Shown here: positions 23,441 through 33,195 of the stretch, piece after piece
How positions within the stretch are numbered: position 1 is the first letter of the stretch
How the letters are laid out: every line of letters begins with the position of its first letter
Assembly: GCF_000764305.2 (NCBI RefSeq)
Contig: NW_025943995.1
Coordinates: forward strand, 124,001 to 188,000
DNA length: 64,000 bases
Direction of reading: 5' to 3'
From: Hyalella azteca
Lineage: Eukaryota > Arthropoda > Malacostraca > Amphipoda > Hyalellidae
Notes under the pieces: generated by a model
Database searches by the model: none
What the model saw: the letters and a program-made list of their open reading frames with translations, nothing else
Told to the model about the DNA's origin: nothing
Made by a program: the position numbers and the translations under genes

Positions 23441-24461
23441 TCGTCGTTTCTTCGTATGTGACATTTTATCTGAGCAGCTAAGCGAGGGTTTCAATGAAAC
23501 ACGTTGTGGTCCAAATCAAACTTTATTGCAAATAAACACTTTAATGAGATATACACTTGATATACACAACAGATCTGAAGTAAATACAATATTACTAGAC
23601 TACCCTTACACTTAGCACGATTGAGCTGAGGGCCGAGCGCCGGTTTATGAACTGTAAACCTTATCACCACTCAATTGATTCATCTTCGACTCCTAAGCAA
23701 GTACACAAGATTAATTATAATGATTAATTAAATATGACTAGTACATTCATCGACTCTAAGCATTTACACGAGATTAATAATTATGATGATTAATTAAGTA
23801 GATGACGGTCATGACGGGATAATGATACAGACCTTTACTTCAGCAGTGATCAGGCAAATGATGAGTGCAAGAATACTGGTAATTCTAATGAAAATGCTGA
23901 AAAAAATGATGGGGTAGTAGTACATGTTAGGATTAAGAATGATGGAGGCAGCGGTACATGTAATGATGAAACAAATGTTCAGTAAATCAGGATCACAATA
24001 AGAGCAGTCACACAACGCACGATTAGCGGGATGTGGATGACAATGATAGAAACCGGATTAGAGGACTGATAATGGCAAAAAATTTAATGGTAAGTGCAGT
24101 TATCTATGAACAATGATACTTGCTGTGATGGTGGCTCAAGTCACGGCAATAATGAGCGCAATTGAACAACTAGAGTTGCGGTCGCATTTATGCATTCCCT
24201 CAACAAAAGCCCCCCTCCAGGCAAATGACGGTGAAACAACGTTTAATAAACGTAATTTCAACATCAAATGCCTAGGAGGCCGGAAAACATGGCATAGCCA
24301 CAACATGAACAGTTCTTTATTCATATATATTGAAGAACAATGAGATATAACAGCGCGTAACACAATACACATCATTGGAATATTGTTACATTCAAATTTA
24401 TAATACCAGACTGTGGAGCCTTGAAGCTGATTTGAAATGATGAATAATTTCCGATCATATC

Positions 24462-24722
24462 ACTGCGGCGCGTTAGATGGCATCACTGCAGCGCGTTAGA
24501 TGGCATCACTGCGGCACGGCATGGCATCACTGCAGCACGTTAGATGGCATCACTGCAGCGCGTTAGATGGCATCACTGCAGCGCGTCAGATGACATCACT
24601 GCAGCGCGTTAGATGGCATCACTGTAGCGCGTTAGATGGCATCACTGCAGCGCGTCAGATGGCATCACTGCTGCGCGTCAGATGGCATCACTGCAGCGCG
24701 TCAGATGGCATCACTGCTGCGA
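24462..24722. repeat. 23-bp tandem array
   Basis: About 11 copies with core ATGGCATCACTGCAGCGCGT. Confidence 0.95.
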
Positions 24723-24834
24723 TCAAACTTTTTGAAATTCTTCCCAGAATTTCAAAAAAGTATGGCAGCTTTCCCAACAAAACTTGGACTGAGATTTGCG
24801 ATGAAAAAGCTGTCCGTTCGAGCACCTTCCCCAC

Positions 24835-24925
24835 CACCTACTCCATCGTCTGCTCCATCATCTGCTCCATCACCTGCTCCAACGACAACTTCATCACTCT
24901 TCTGCTCCATCACCTGCTCAACAGG
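24835..24925. repeat. CATCACCTGCTC repeats
   Basis: About six copies of a 12-bp CTGCTCCATCAT-type unit, some further apart. Confidence 0.8.
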
Positions 24926-25007
24926 TTTTCTCTGGTGCGGTTTCCTGCTCGTCAGGCTGAGCAGGAAGTTGCTGCTCACACCACCTGCAGCTGTCAAGTC
25001 AGTGTCT

Positions 25008-25056
<49 letters not shown>
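25008..25056. repeat. (GCA)n microsatellite
   Basis: About 16 uninterrupted GCA triplets. It reads as poly-Ala or poly-Ser in local open frames, with no sign of a real gene. Confidence 0.97.
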
Positions 25057-25058
<2 letters not shown>

Positions 25059-25059
25059 A

Positions 25060-26319
25060 CTACCTGCACTGCAGACCTGCACCTCCGTCGGAAAGACACA
25101 GACGCCGGACAGACATCGTAGGTACAGAAATTATCGTAGAAACTTATATATCATATATATGGTGGTTTTGTTATTCTCGTAGGTGTATCGTACACTTATT
25201 GTGTTCCTCGCAGGTATCGTTCGAATCATGGTTGTCGTGGGCATCACTGGGATGGTAGTTATCTTAGGTATCGTGACATGCCGTTATTGTAACTTGATGA
25301 GTATCCTAGGTAGCGCTAGTATTGGACGACGTTTGAATATTGTTGCCAGTATCGATGAGGTATGTATGAATTGTAAGCATTGAAGTGATAACAAGTATAC
25401 AGTAAAATTTAGTTGCAGGGAGAAGCCTTGTTGGCATCAACGAGGCGTGGCAGGAGAGCTGGTACAGGGCCGGCATGTCCGCTTTAGAGCCAGGTGGCAA
25501 TGAGGTCTGACAAAGTTCTTTTTTTAGGAATTACACAATCAACTTTAATGGAGAATGAATTATATTTTTTTCTGGTAATTGAAGTGAATTTAATATAGAT
25601 TGAAAAATATAATAATTTGGCAAATTAATAAATTAGGCATTCACAGTGACAGATTCTTCATCAACATGAAAAGTTGCAATTTAACATTGATAAAAATTTT
25701 TACATGTCTGCAATATTTCGGATTATTTTTCACGATCTGAATATAAAACGAGTAAAATATTTTCACATTAAATAATTTCATTTTTTATCCGCTCAAATCA
25801 ATAGGAGCCAAATTATATTATACGATGTTAAACGCATATTTCTGGCAAGAATTGTCATCAAAACAATGAGTGGGACGAGTTTTTTTGCATCAAAGCGAAT
25901 TTTTTTAGTGTAAATTCCTAAGAAAACACCCAAGAGGCAAAAATATCTTTTCAGACAATATTATCTGTGATGGACCAGAAATAGTGAATTTGACAGATTC
26001 AAAGCCTTCTGGCAACTCTGTTCGCCAGTCCGTCTTCGACATCTCAGCTTGTTCCTTCCCCTCTGCTCTGCTGAGATTATTTTGTTTTGCGTGTAATGCG
26101 TCCGTGTGGCCTCAAATAAACCCGTCCAGCTCCCATTCTGCAGTTTAAATTTAGCACCATGCTTTACTGCTAGAATCTACGCAAATATCTGCTCATAATT
26201 TCAGCTATATAGACCTGATATGATGAGTATTGTAGAAAACCAGGTGAAAAGCAGGCATGTTATGTTTAATATGTATCGTATGAATTGTTAGTATCAATTG
26301 TCATATGCATAGTAGGCGT
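25060..26319. other. Mostly AT-rich unique DNA
   Basis: Loose GTATCGT/GGTATCG repeats at about 25120-25300, then AT-rich sequence without recognisable features. Confidence 0.55.
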
Positions 26320-26665
26320 TATAACGATCGTACATCTCGGAAGCGTGAGTATTGTAGAATAATTGTACGCATAGTAGACGTGGTAGCTATCGTACGTCTC
26401 GTAAGCGTAAGTGTTTGACGCATAGTAGGCGTGGTAGCTATCGTACGTCTCGTAAGCGTAAGTGTTTGACGCATAGTAGGCGTGGTAGCTATCGTACGTC
26501 TCGTAAGCTTAAGTGTTGTACGCATAGTAGGCGTGGTAGCTATCGTACGTCTCGCCAGCGTAAGTGTTGTACGCATAGTAGACGTGGTAGCTACCGTACG
26601 TCTCGTAATAAGCGTAAGTGTTGTACGCATAGTAGGCGTGGTAGCTATCGTACGTCTCGTATGTG
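26320..26665. repeat. 51-bp tandem array
   Basis: Six to seven copies with core GTAGCTATCGTACGTCTCGT and GACGCATAGTAGGC. The 51-bp length keeps frames open. Not coding. Confidence 0.95.
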
Positions 26666-26814
26666 AAGAAGAGGGCCCATGTGTCTACGTTGCCGTGGTG
26701 CGTGAGGACATGAGAAGTGTCTCCGATGTCCTCATCGAAGTGAGATCAAGTTTCTAGTGAGTCTTGAAGTTGGGTTGCAGTGGAAATATTACCGGTGGAG
26801 TCTGGCCAATTGAC

Positions 26815-26940
26815 ATAGCCGGCCAATCCACATGGAGCATGGAAGGCCAGTCCACATGGAAGATGGCAGGCCAATCCACATGGAGCATGACAAGCGGGTC
26901 CACATGGAGCACGGCAGTCTAGTCCACATGGAGCAGGCTA
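26815..26940. repeat. 24-bp tandem array
   Basis: Five to six copies with core GTCCACATGGAGCATGG. Confidence 0.92.
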
Positions 26941-27244
26941 AGACTGCTACCAGCACCAGGCTGACATCAGGACGCCGTGTCAGCGCTGCGCTGACGCCTG
27001 CTTCGGAGAAGGAAAAGCCCGTCAACGACGCAATCAAGAGAACTGTTCATCACAGCGCTATAAAAATACCTGTTATATGTACCGAACACACGAATAAAGG
27101 CGCTGTTTACGCATGGGTTTAATATTACGATTTAGAAAATATGTTCTTCTTTCGATTGCTGCTTGAACAGAAAAAAATTGGATAGTCTTTAATTGGTTTC
27201 AACCAACTTGTACGAATACCATTATTAAAGGTCAGTTAGATTGT

Positions 27245-27550
27245 CGATGTACCACCACGCATCACCACCGCCGCGCTCCCCACCACCTCGTACCAGCCAC
27301 CAACATTCACACCCACGTACCCCCACCACCACATTCCTCACCACCACGCACACCAACCAACATTTACACCCACGCATCACCACCGCTACGCTCCCCACCA
27401 CTACGCACCAACCCCCAACATGCACACCCACGCACCCCCACCGCTACGCTCCCCACCACTACGCACCAACCCCCAACATGCACACCCACGCACCCCCACC
27501 GTCATGCTCCCCACCACCACGCACTAACAAGCAACATCCCCACCACGCAC
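27245..27550. repeat. CACCAC-rich array starting at the exon-4 donor
   Basis: About five diverged copies of a unit of roughly 55-60 bp (ACGCACCCCCACCG core). On the minus strand the donor-like hexamer GTGCGT recurs in most units, beginning with the inferred donor itself. Confidence 0.85.
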
Positions 27551-27788
27551 CAGCATAGGCTGCGCCGCTGGTCCTGAGGACGGGTACGCTGACGGAGGCG
27601 GCGCCGTCGATGACGTGGTCGCGTGGTCCGTGGTAGGGCTGGGGGACCTTGACGTGGCACCTGAACGTGACACGTGACGAGGCGTAGTACTCGTCTGTGA
27701 TGGGCACGACGATGGACGCACGTGCCCTCACGTGACCTGTGCTGGGGTCTACGACGGGCTGCAGCTCGTACGTGTACTGCTGGGGGAC
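27551..27788 (-). CDS. Beat-family Ig gene, exon with second half of Ig2
   Basis: The exon begins after CTGCCCCAG (AG at 27790-27789) in phase 0. It encodes VPQQYTYELQPVVD, then ARASIVVPITDEYY, then SSRVTFRCHVKVP with the second Ig2 Cys, ending in SVPVLRTSGAAYA. It joins the previous exon without a frame change. The suggested 3' edge is CTG|GTGCGT (GT at 27550-27549), leaving in phase 1. Beyond it the frame stays open for about 30 codons of G/W-rich repeat translation, which I take to be intron. The usual Beat C-terminal tail (membrane or GPI anchor, or Cys-rich end) is not seen and must lie in a later exon, either below 27.2 kb or outside the window. Confidence 0.87.
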
Positions 27789-28276
27789 CTGGGGCAGTGA
27801 GAGGGAAGGGTGAGGGTAGGGTGAGGGTAGGGTGAGGATAGGGTGAGGGTAGGATGAGGGTAGTGTGAGGGTAGTGTGAGGGTAGTGTGAGGGTAGGGTG
27901 AGAGTAGGGTGAGGGCATCACGGGGTAACGAGGTAGCTTGCTGCTAGTTATGTTCATCCTTCAAAGTAACTCAAAGTTTTCAGTAATGGCGGCTGTGGCA
28001 CAGGCTCGTGTGAAGCAGCCTTACCTAACAAAGCCTATCCTCTGCAGGCTGCTGACGTGCTCTGTCTAACACAACATAAAATAACATAACATGAAAAGCA
28101 TAACATAACATAACGCATAATAACATCATCTTAAATTGCCATTTATTTTCTCTCTGTTGGCACCTTTACTACCTCATTGTCATTACCTCCTTGTAGTTGA
28201 TGTACCAGGTCATTACCTCCTTTTCGTTGATGTACCAGGTCATTACCTCCTTGTCGTTGATGTACCAGGTCATTAC
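27789..28276 (-). other. Intron 3 of the Beat-family gene
   Basis: This short intron (about 490 bp) runs from GTAATG to CCCCAG. It is made largely of repeats: the 30-bp donor array at its start, an ATAAC-type simple repeat in the middle (about 28075-28125), and a pyrimidine-rich CCCTCACCCTA-type array just upstream of the acceptor. Confidence 0.75.
27805..27920. repeat. GAGGGTAGGGT-type array upstream of the exon-4 acceptor
   Basis: About 10 copies of an 11-12 bp motif (GTGAGGGTAGG). In the sense of the Beat gene this is a long pyrimidine tract that ends within about 20 bp of the CCCCAG acceptor. Confidence 0.9.
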
Positions 28277-28310
28277 CTCCTTGTCGTTGATGTACCAGGT
28301 CAGGTTAGGA
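28181..28310. repeat. 30-bp tandem array copying the exon-3 splice donor
   Basis: Three full units (28201-28290) plus partial flanking copies. On the minus strand each unit holds TGGTACATCAACGACAAGG followed by AG|GTAATGACC, that is, the last coding bases of the exon plus the donor. The most distal copy has GAC changed to TAC. Confidence 0.95.
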
Positions 28311-28431
28311 CGGGTCAGGAACCTGAAGGAGATGCACGTCAGCTTCGCCGAGTCGCCGACGTGATACTGACGCCGCACCCCCTGGATGACCGGGGGGTCG
28401 TCGGGGGTGTCTGGGGGGGAGGGAGAAGGCG
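28277..28431 (-). CDS. Beat-family Ig gene, exon with first half of Ig2
   Basis: This 155-bp exon starts after a TTTGCAG acceptor (AG at 28433-28432) and ends at a GAG|GTAATG donor (GT at 28276-28275). Its two leading bases complete the codon split by the previous exon. It encodes a proline-rich linker, then GVRRQYHVGDSAKLTC with the Ig2 B-strand Cys, then TRPNLTWYINDKE with the C-strand Trp. This is the characteristic Beat Ig2 N-terminal half, and it leaves in phase 0 as the next exon requires. The donor is repeated at 30-bp spacing (GT at 28276, 28246, 28216 and 28186), so the 3' edge could move by whole multiples of 10 codons with the frame kept. Confidence 0.9.
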
Positions 28432-30214
28432 CTGCAAATGTGTAAATACTAAAATTGGTTAGAGATTTTTGCGAATAGTAATATTATGGATAATTCATAG
28501 TCATTGCGAAATGCATTGTTTGCTGTTTGATTGTTACTTTTGACCTGAACGACCATCAATGAATAACACTGGATTAGAGGAACTTTGCATTTACGGTGCA
28601 TAATTTAATTCGTGGGCTTGGAAGAAACTCTTGTCGGTTGGACTAGAAGAAAACCACTAATTTGAGCAAAGTCAGCGTTCCTTCTATACTATTGCGACTT
28701 TTTGAAGTCAAAAAGTCAAGTGCTTATTTACCTCTTTCGAATGAACAAAATTTAATTATTGCTGGATTTAGTGGATTATTTGTGATCGTCATTTGAATAA
28801 GCCAATCAAAAGGCAGTAAAGCTCATTCATGGTGCAGCCACTACAGTTCTTCGCCAAAGAAAAACCAGGACAAAAATGCACCAAAAATCGATTCAAAAAC
28901 AACAAAACATTCGGGAAGCAGCGGCGGCGCGCGATGCAAAGAGGCCGTCAACTTGTGGGATTTAGTGCAGCAGCGAAGCGTCGCCTGGTGACGTGTGAAT
29001 GACACTAACTGCGTATACGCGTCGACTTCACTCGTGGTGACGCCTCACTACTTGTGTTGGTACTTTATACCACAATACTATTGTGTACTGGGGTATAAGA
29101 TGATTCAGTGCAGCAATGAAGAGCTCTCCTACTTTTTTAGATTCAACAAATTTAGGATACGGTCGTATTTAAAAATTATCCATGAAATTACTCGAATATG
29201 CCCATGTATAGACGTCTACTTAACCTAGCTACATGATAGCCTACATCTTAAATAAAATATCATTTGTAAAGTTCGAGAAAATAAAAGATAAATCTGTCGT
29301 TCGTGTGATAAAAGGCTCCATTTTGAAGAAAAAAGGCAACACAATTCATTAAGAAAGGCTTATTCATAAATGGCTCCTGTATGTTAAGCATCACCCGTAC
29401 GTCTAGTAATGGAGCGGCAAGACAAGACTATTAGTTAGGCAGGACGCTGCAGCGCGCGGTCCTCTGTCACGCGCAGAAAAACTGCGACAAAATGTCCAGG
29501 TGCACGCAACCTGCGGCCACATGCCTGCAGATATTTACTTATTCGCACCGTAAGTCCGTTAGTTTGTATCGAACGCAATAAATAGGATTTTTTATTGTCT
29601 AATCCAAACATTGACTTGGCTTGTATTCAGCTCTCTAGTCAGAAATAGACGCTGAGATTTCACAGACTTTCTTATGAGTTATTGAAGCAAGCCGCGGCTG
29701 TGCAGAGTGGTGAAGATCACAAAGATTAGAGCAGTAAGTTGGGGGGCTCGAAAAAATTTTTCACTAAATTTACAAGTGATCTAAATAAATCGGCATTCAA
29801 CAATTACAGTATATCTCAAAATCTGTACTGTTTCCGCTCTTCGCAAGCACCCAATGAGTCTGGAATTACTACCTATAATAAAGAATTGCACTTGCAACAA
29901 AAGCATGAGCAACAGCGTCAAATCAGTTCAAAATAGAAATGGGACATTTTGTATCGGGCTGTAAACTCAAAGTTGTTCGTGCTCGCTATAGTCCTATTGT
30001 ATAAAAAATGTAGTTTTATTTCATGATTTTTAAACTCTTAAACAGTTTTTTCTAATTAGTGGTCGTATATATTTTCTTTAAAAGAATTAGTGGATAAAAG
30101 AAATTTTAAAAATTACAGACAACTCATGAAAAAAATTTACGCAGTTCTCTAAAAAAATTGACGTAGTTCCTCGCGTAGAACTCACGTAGGATGTACACTT
30201 TACCTAGCACCCAC
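28432..30214 (-). other. Intron 2 of the Beat-family gene
   Basis: The intron runs from a GTGGGT donor to a TTTGCAG acceptor, about 1.78 kb. Apart from the duplicated donor segment at its start (30180-30214) it is AT-rich unique sequence. I recognised no exon, transposon or RNA gene in it. Confidence 0.7.
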
Positions 30215-30230
30215 CTAGGATGTACATGTG
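30180..30230. repeat. Duplicated exon-2 splice donor
   Basis: On the minus strand TGTACATCCTA occurs twice, 29 bp apart. The first copy is followed by GGTGGGT and the second by CGTGAGT. The second is a better match to a consensus donor. Using it would shift the frame, because 29 is not a multiple of three. Confidence 0.8.
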
Positions 30231-30350
30231 CGCCTTCTTGTCTGCCGTGTGGTACCCTGGCGACTCCGACACCACCTCACACTTGTACTCCCCGCCGTTG
30301 TCGAGCTGAACATTGCGCAGTACCAGCGTGTTGTTGGTGCTGTTCTGTAC
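30215..30350 (-). CDS. Beat-family Ig gene, exon with second half of Ig1
   Basis: This 136-bp exon runs from a CTGCAG acceptor (AG at 30352-30351) to an AG|GTGGGT donor (GT at 30214-30213). It enters in phase 0, matching the upstream exon, and leaves in phase 1. It encodes VQNSTNNTLVLRNVQL, then the F-strand signature DNGGEYKCEV with the conserved D-x-G-x-Y-x-C, then SESPGYHTADKKAHMYI. It completes the Ig1 begun in the exon at 33196-35133. The spacing, Cys position and phase all fit the family. Both edges are unusual: the acceptor side is the seed of a 54-bp tandem array, and the donor side is present twice (a second CCTAC|GTGAGT lies 29 bp further on, at 30185-30180). Confidence 0.9.
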
Positions 30351-30600
30351 CTGCAGTGTACCACATTAGTTCAAGCACAGCGTGTTGTTGGTGCTGTTCT
30401 GTACCTGCAGTGTACAACATTTGCTCCAGCACAGCGTGCTGTTGGTGCTGTTCTGTACCTGCAGTGTACAACATTAGTTCAAGCACAGCGTGCTGTTGGT
30501 GCTGTTCTGTACCTGCAGTGTACAACATTAGCTCAAGCACAGCGTGCTGTTGGTAATGTTCTGTACCTGCAGTGTACAACATTGGCTCAAGCACGGCGTG
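30345..30600. repeat. 54-bp tandem array copying the exon-2 splice acceptor
   Basis: The CTGCAG acceptor recurs at 30351, 30405, 30459, 30513 and 30567, exactly 54 bp apart. Each unit also contains the first 27 bases or so of the exon, followed by 27 bases or so of intron. A diverged outlying copy is at 30898-30945. Confidence 0.95.
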
Positions 30601-33195
30601 TTTTGTTGCGGTTGCAACACGGCAAATTGCCTCGGTGCAATGTGCGCTGCAAACATCTTTTACGTACATATGGAAGTTGGCGGATGTTACTGAGACATCG
30701 CGTTACATGAAACCACATGAGCTACATGTAATCATACAGGAACAACACAACTTGCCCATCTATGAATATGAATGAACTAGATTCCTTATTTCATCCAGAT
30801 TAATAATGCGAATTTCATGGTTTAATGCCGGTTCAATTTTTTTTCCCGTGACCACGTCGAGTGGCTCTGCCCTGCAACAAATGATTGCAGGGCAGAGCTC
30901 AACATTAGCTCAAGCACGGAGTGCTGTTGGTACTGTTCTGTACGCAGGTTGTTCCTTCCCATATCACGCCTAATTATGAGACCAGCTATTGTCTTTTACA
31001 AACATATTATTCAATTACCTTTAATTATTAGTTGTACTCAATAAGACTCTGAAATTCAGTTACCAGCTTCTTCATCATCATTTTATGATACCGCCCACAA
31101 CGGCGGAAACAGTAAAGCCAACAGTATATAATGCCAACGCTGGTGCAGCTACCGTCATCCAGCGCCAGATAGAGCAAGTCTCCCGACCACCGCAACTCAC
31201 GAATGCGGTTTCGATTCAAGTTACATAGTTTTAAATCATGGTCGTTTTACAGGCGGCCGAGCCTCGGCCTTCTTACGGCTAGCGCCGCGCCGGCCGCGAT
31301 TGTGACGGCAGGCAATGCGGCAGCGCGCGATCGCCAAGCAACAGCCCCAGGCTACTTGTCCTAATTGAATCCCCGCGTCCCGATTACTGCCGCATCCACT
31401 GAACGCATGGAAGCGACGAATTACTGAGCGTGCGGCGCGTGCGGAGGCGGTAGTCGAGAACGCATGCAGACTGCGCCGCGGCCCAAGCTTTTGACTTGAA
31501 GAGCGACAACTCTGTGCTGCTCTTGTGCTCTGCTGCTCTGTTGTGCTCTGCTGCTCTGTTGTGCTTTGGTTACTGCATTTCACTGCCAACAGCAGAGGGG
31601 ACAGTGGAATTCTAAATTGAAAAGAAGAAAAGCCTGCTGAGCGGTGAACAGGAGCACTTTTGTTCATGTTCTATTAAACTTAATCATCTGACGGCGACAC
31701 GTTTCATTTTTACCAGTTGAATTCCAGGCGAAAATAAAAAGAGGAAACCGCGCTGCTGCGTGCGGTGAAGCCAAACCTAAGATCCTGAAGCCAGGAACTG
31801 GAAGAGATCTTCTAGAAAATAGAGGCTGGTTGTTTCTTGGGAGCATAACAGAGAAAAGGAGTGGAAGTGCGTCGCCCCGGCGTAACGGGTTGGATTGCGG
31901 TGATCTCCGGCTGCCACTTCCCACACAATCGCCCGGCCCACTTCCCGAGCAATCGCTGGGCCCACTTTCTAAGCAATCGCTGGGCCCACTTTGCGTTCGA
32001 GAGACCCGGGACCCGGCGGCCGTTTGGCCGCGACTCGGGTCCGCACATTCGACGTCCAGTGGAATTGCGAGAGCGGAGGCGGCTGAGCGAATATTTTCGT
32101 TTTTTTCAACTCTGCATTAAATATTGGCAAGCAAAATTTGCTACCATAAGGTTATCATTGAGCGGATGTCTATTCATTTGTTCATTGACCAATAAATGCA
32201 TAGTGTAGTGTTCGCTACTGTGAAAGTTTTCGTTTGCCAAGCGTTCACATAGGCTGAACAGAAATGAAGCATTATTTTTCCAATGTCGAAAATTAATAAA
32301 TAGAAAAATGAACTTTCTCGAATTTGGTACTACATGTATGAGGGGAAGTTTTCAACTTCTATTTGCTTCATTTCGGTTTTTTGTTTGACTCGGTAGAAAA
32401 ACAGAAATAACTTTTGGAATTCACGCAATACTAATCGGACCTTCTTAAGGTACTGAGGCAAGCCTCTACTTCCAGTGGGGCATCGTGGCATGGAAATACT
32501 GATCAGTAAAGCGTAATAGTTAGTTCGCATGCAATTTCATCGGCAAGAAGATTGGCATTTCACTTTACTGTATCCGTTCATTAATTGGATTATAATAGTT
32601 AAAGATTAATTTGCAAATAATTATTCATACGTGCTGAGACAGCACCACAAGGCTCAGGGTATAAGACAGCACCACAAGACTCAGGGCATAAGACAGCACC
32701 ACAAGACTCAGGGTATAAGACAGCACCACAAGACTCAGGACATAAGACAGCACCAACACCACAAGACTCAAGGTATAAGACAGCACCACACGACTCAGGG
32801 TAAAAGACAGCACCACAAGACTCAGGGTATAAGACAGCACCACAAGACTCAGGGCATAAGACAGCACCACAAGGCTCAGGGTATAAGACAGCACCACAAG
32901 ATTCAGGGCATAAGACAGCACCACAAGGTTCAAGGTATAAGACAGCACCACAAGACTCAGGGTAAAAGACAGCACCACAAGACTCAGGGTATAAGACAGC
33001 ACCACAAGACTCAGGGCATAAGACAGCACCACAAGACTCAGGGTATAAGACAGCACCACAAGATTTAGGGCATAAGACAGCACCACAAGGCTCAAGGTAT
33101 AAGACAGCACCACAAGACTCGGGAAATAAGACAGCGCCACAAGACTCGAGTTTAAGACGGCATAACACAGCACCACAAAGCTGATGTTGACTCAC
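30351..33195 (-). other. Intron 1 of the Beat-family gene
   Basis: The intron is bounded by a GTGAGT donor and a CTGCAG acceptor. It holds a 27-bp array immediately after the donor (32634-33180), AT-rich unique DNA (32100-32630), a CpG-rich block (about 31230-31480), a three-copy repeat of about 24 bp with the core GGGCCCACTT (about 31925-31995), one stray diverged copy of the 54-bp acceptor repeat (30898-30945), and the main 54-bp array at the acceptor end. Confidence 0.75.
32634..33180. repeat. 27-bp tandem array beside the exon-1 splice donor
   Basis: About 20 copies of a 27-bp unit with core AAGACAGCACCACAAGACT. Variants carry GGTATA, GGCATA or GGTAAA. One unit edge lies about 15 bp inside the intron. 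The unit length is a multiple of three and lacks stops, so the exon frame reads through it as a GAVLYPESC-type repeat. That is read-through, not evidence of coding. Confidence 0.95.

Noticed and set aside
24500..25258. 252-codon frame with poly-Ser
   Set aside because: Built from a 23-bp array, a CATCAC repeat and a GCA microsatellite, with no conserved domain.
32625..33176. 183-codon minus-strand frame and 145-codon plus-strand frame
   Set aside because: Translations of the 27-bp intronic array. The unit length is a multiple of three, so several frames lack stops.
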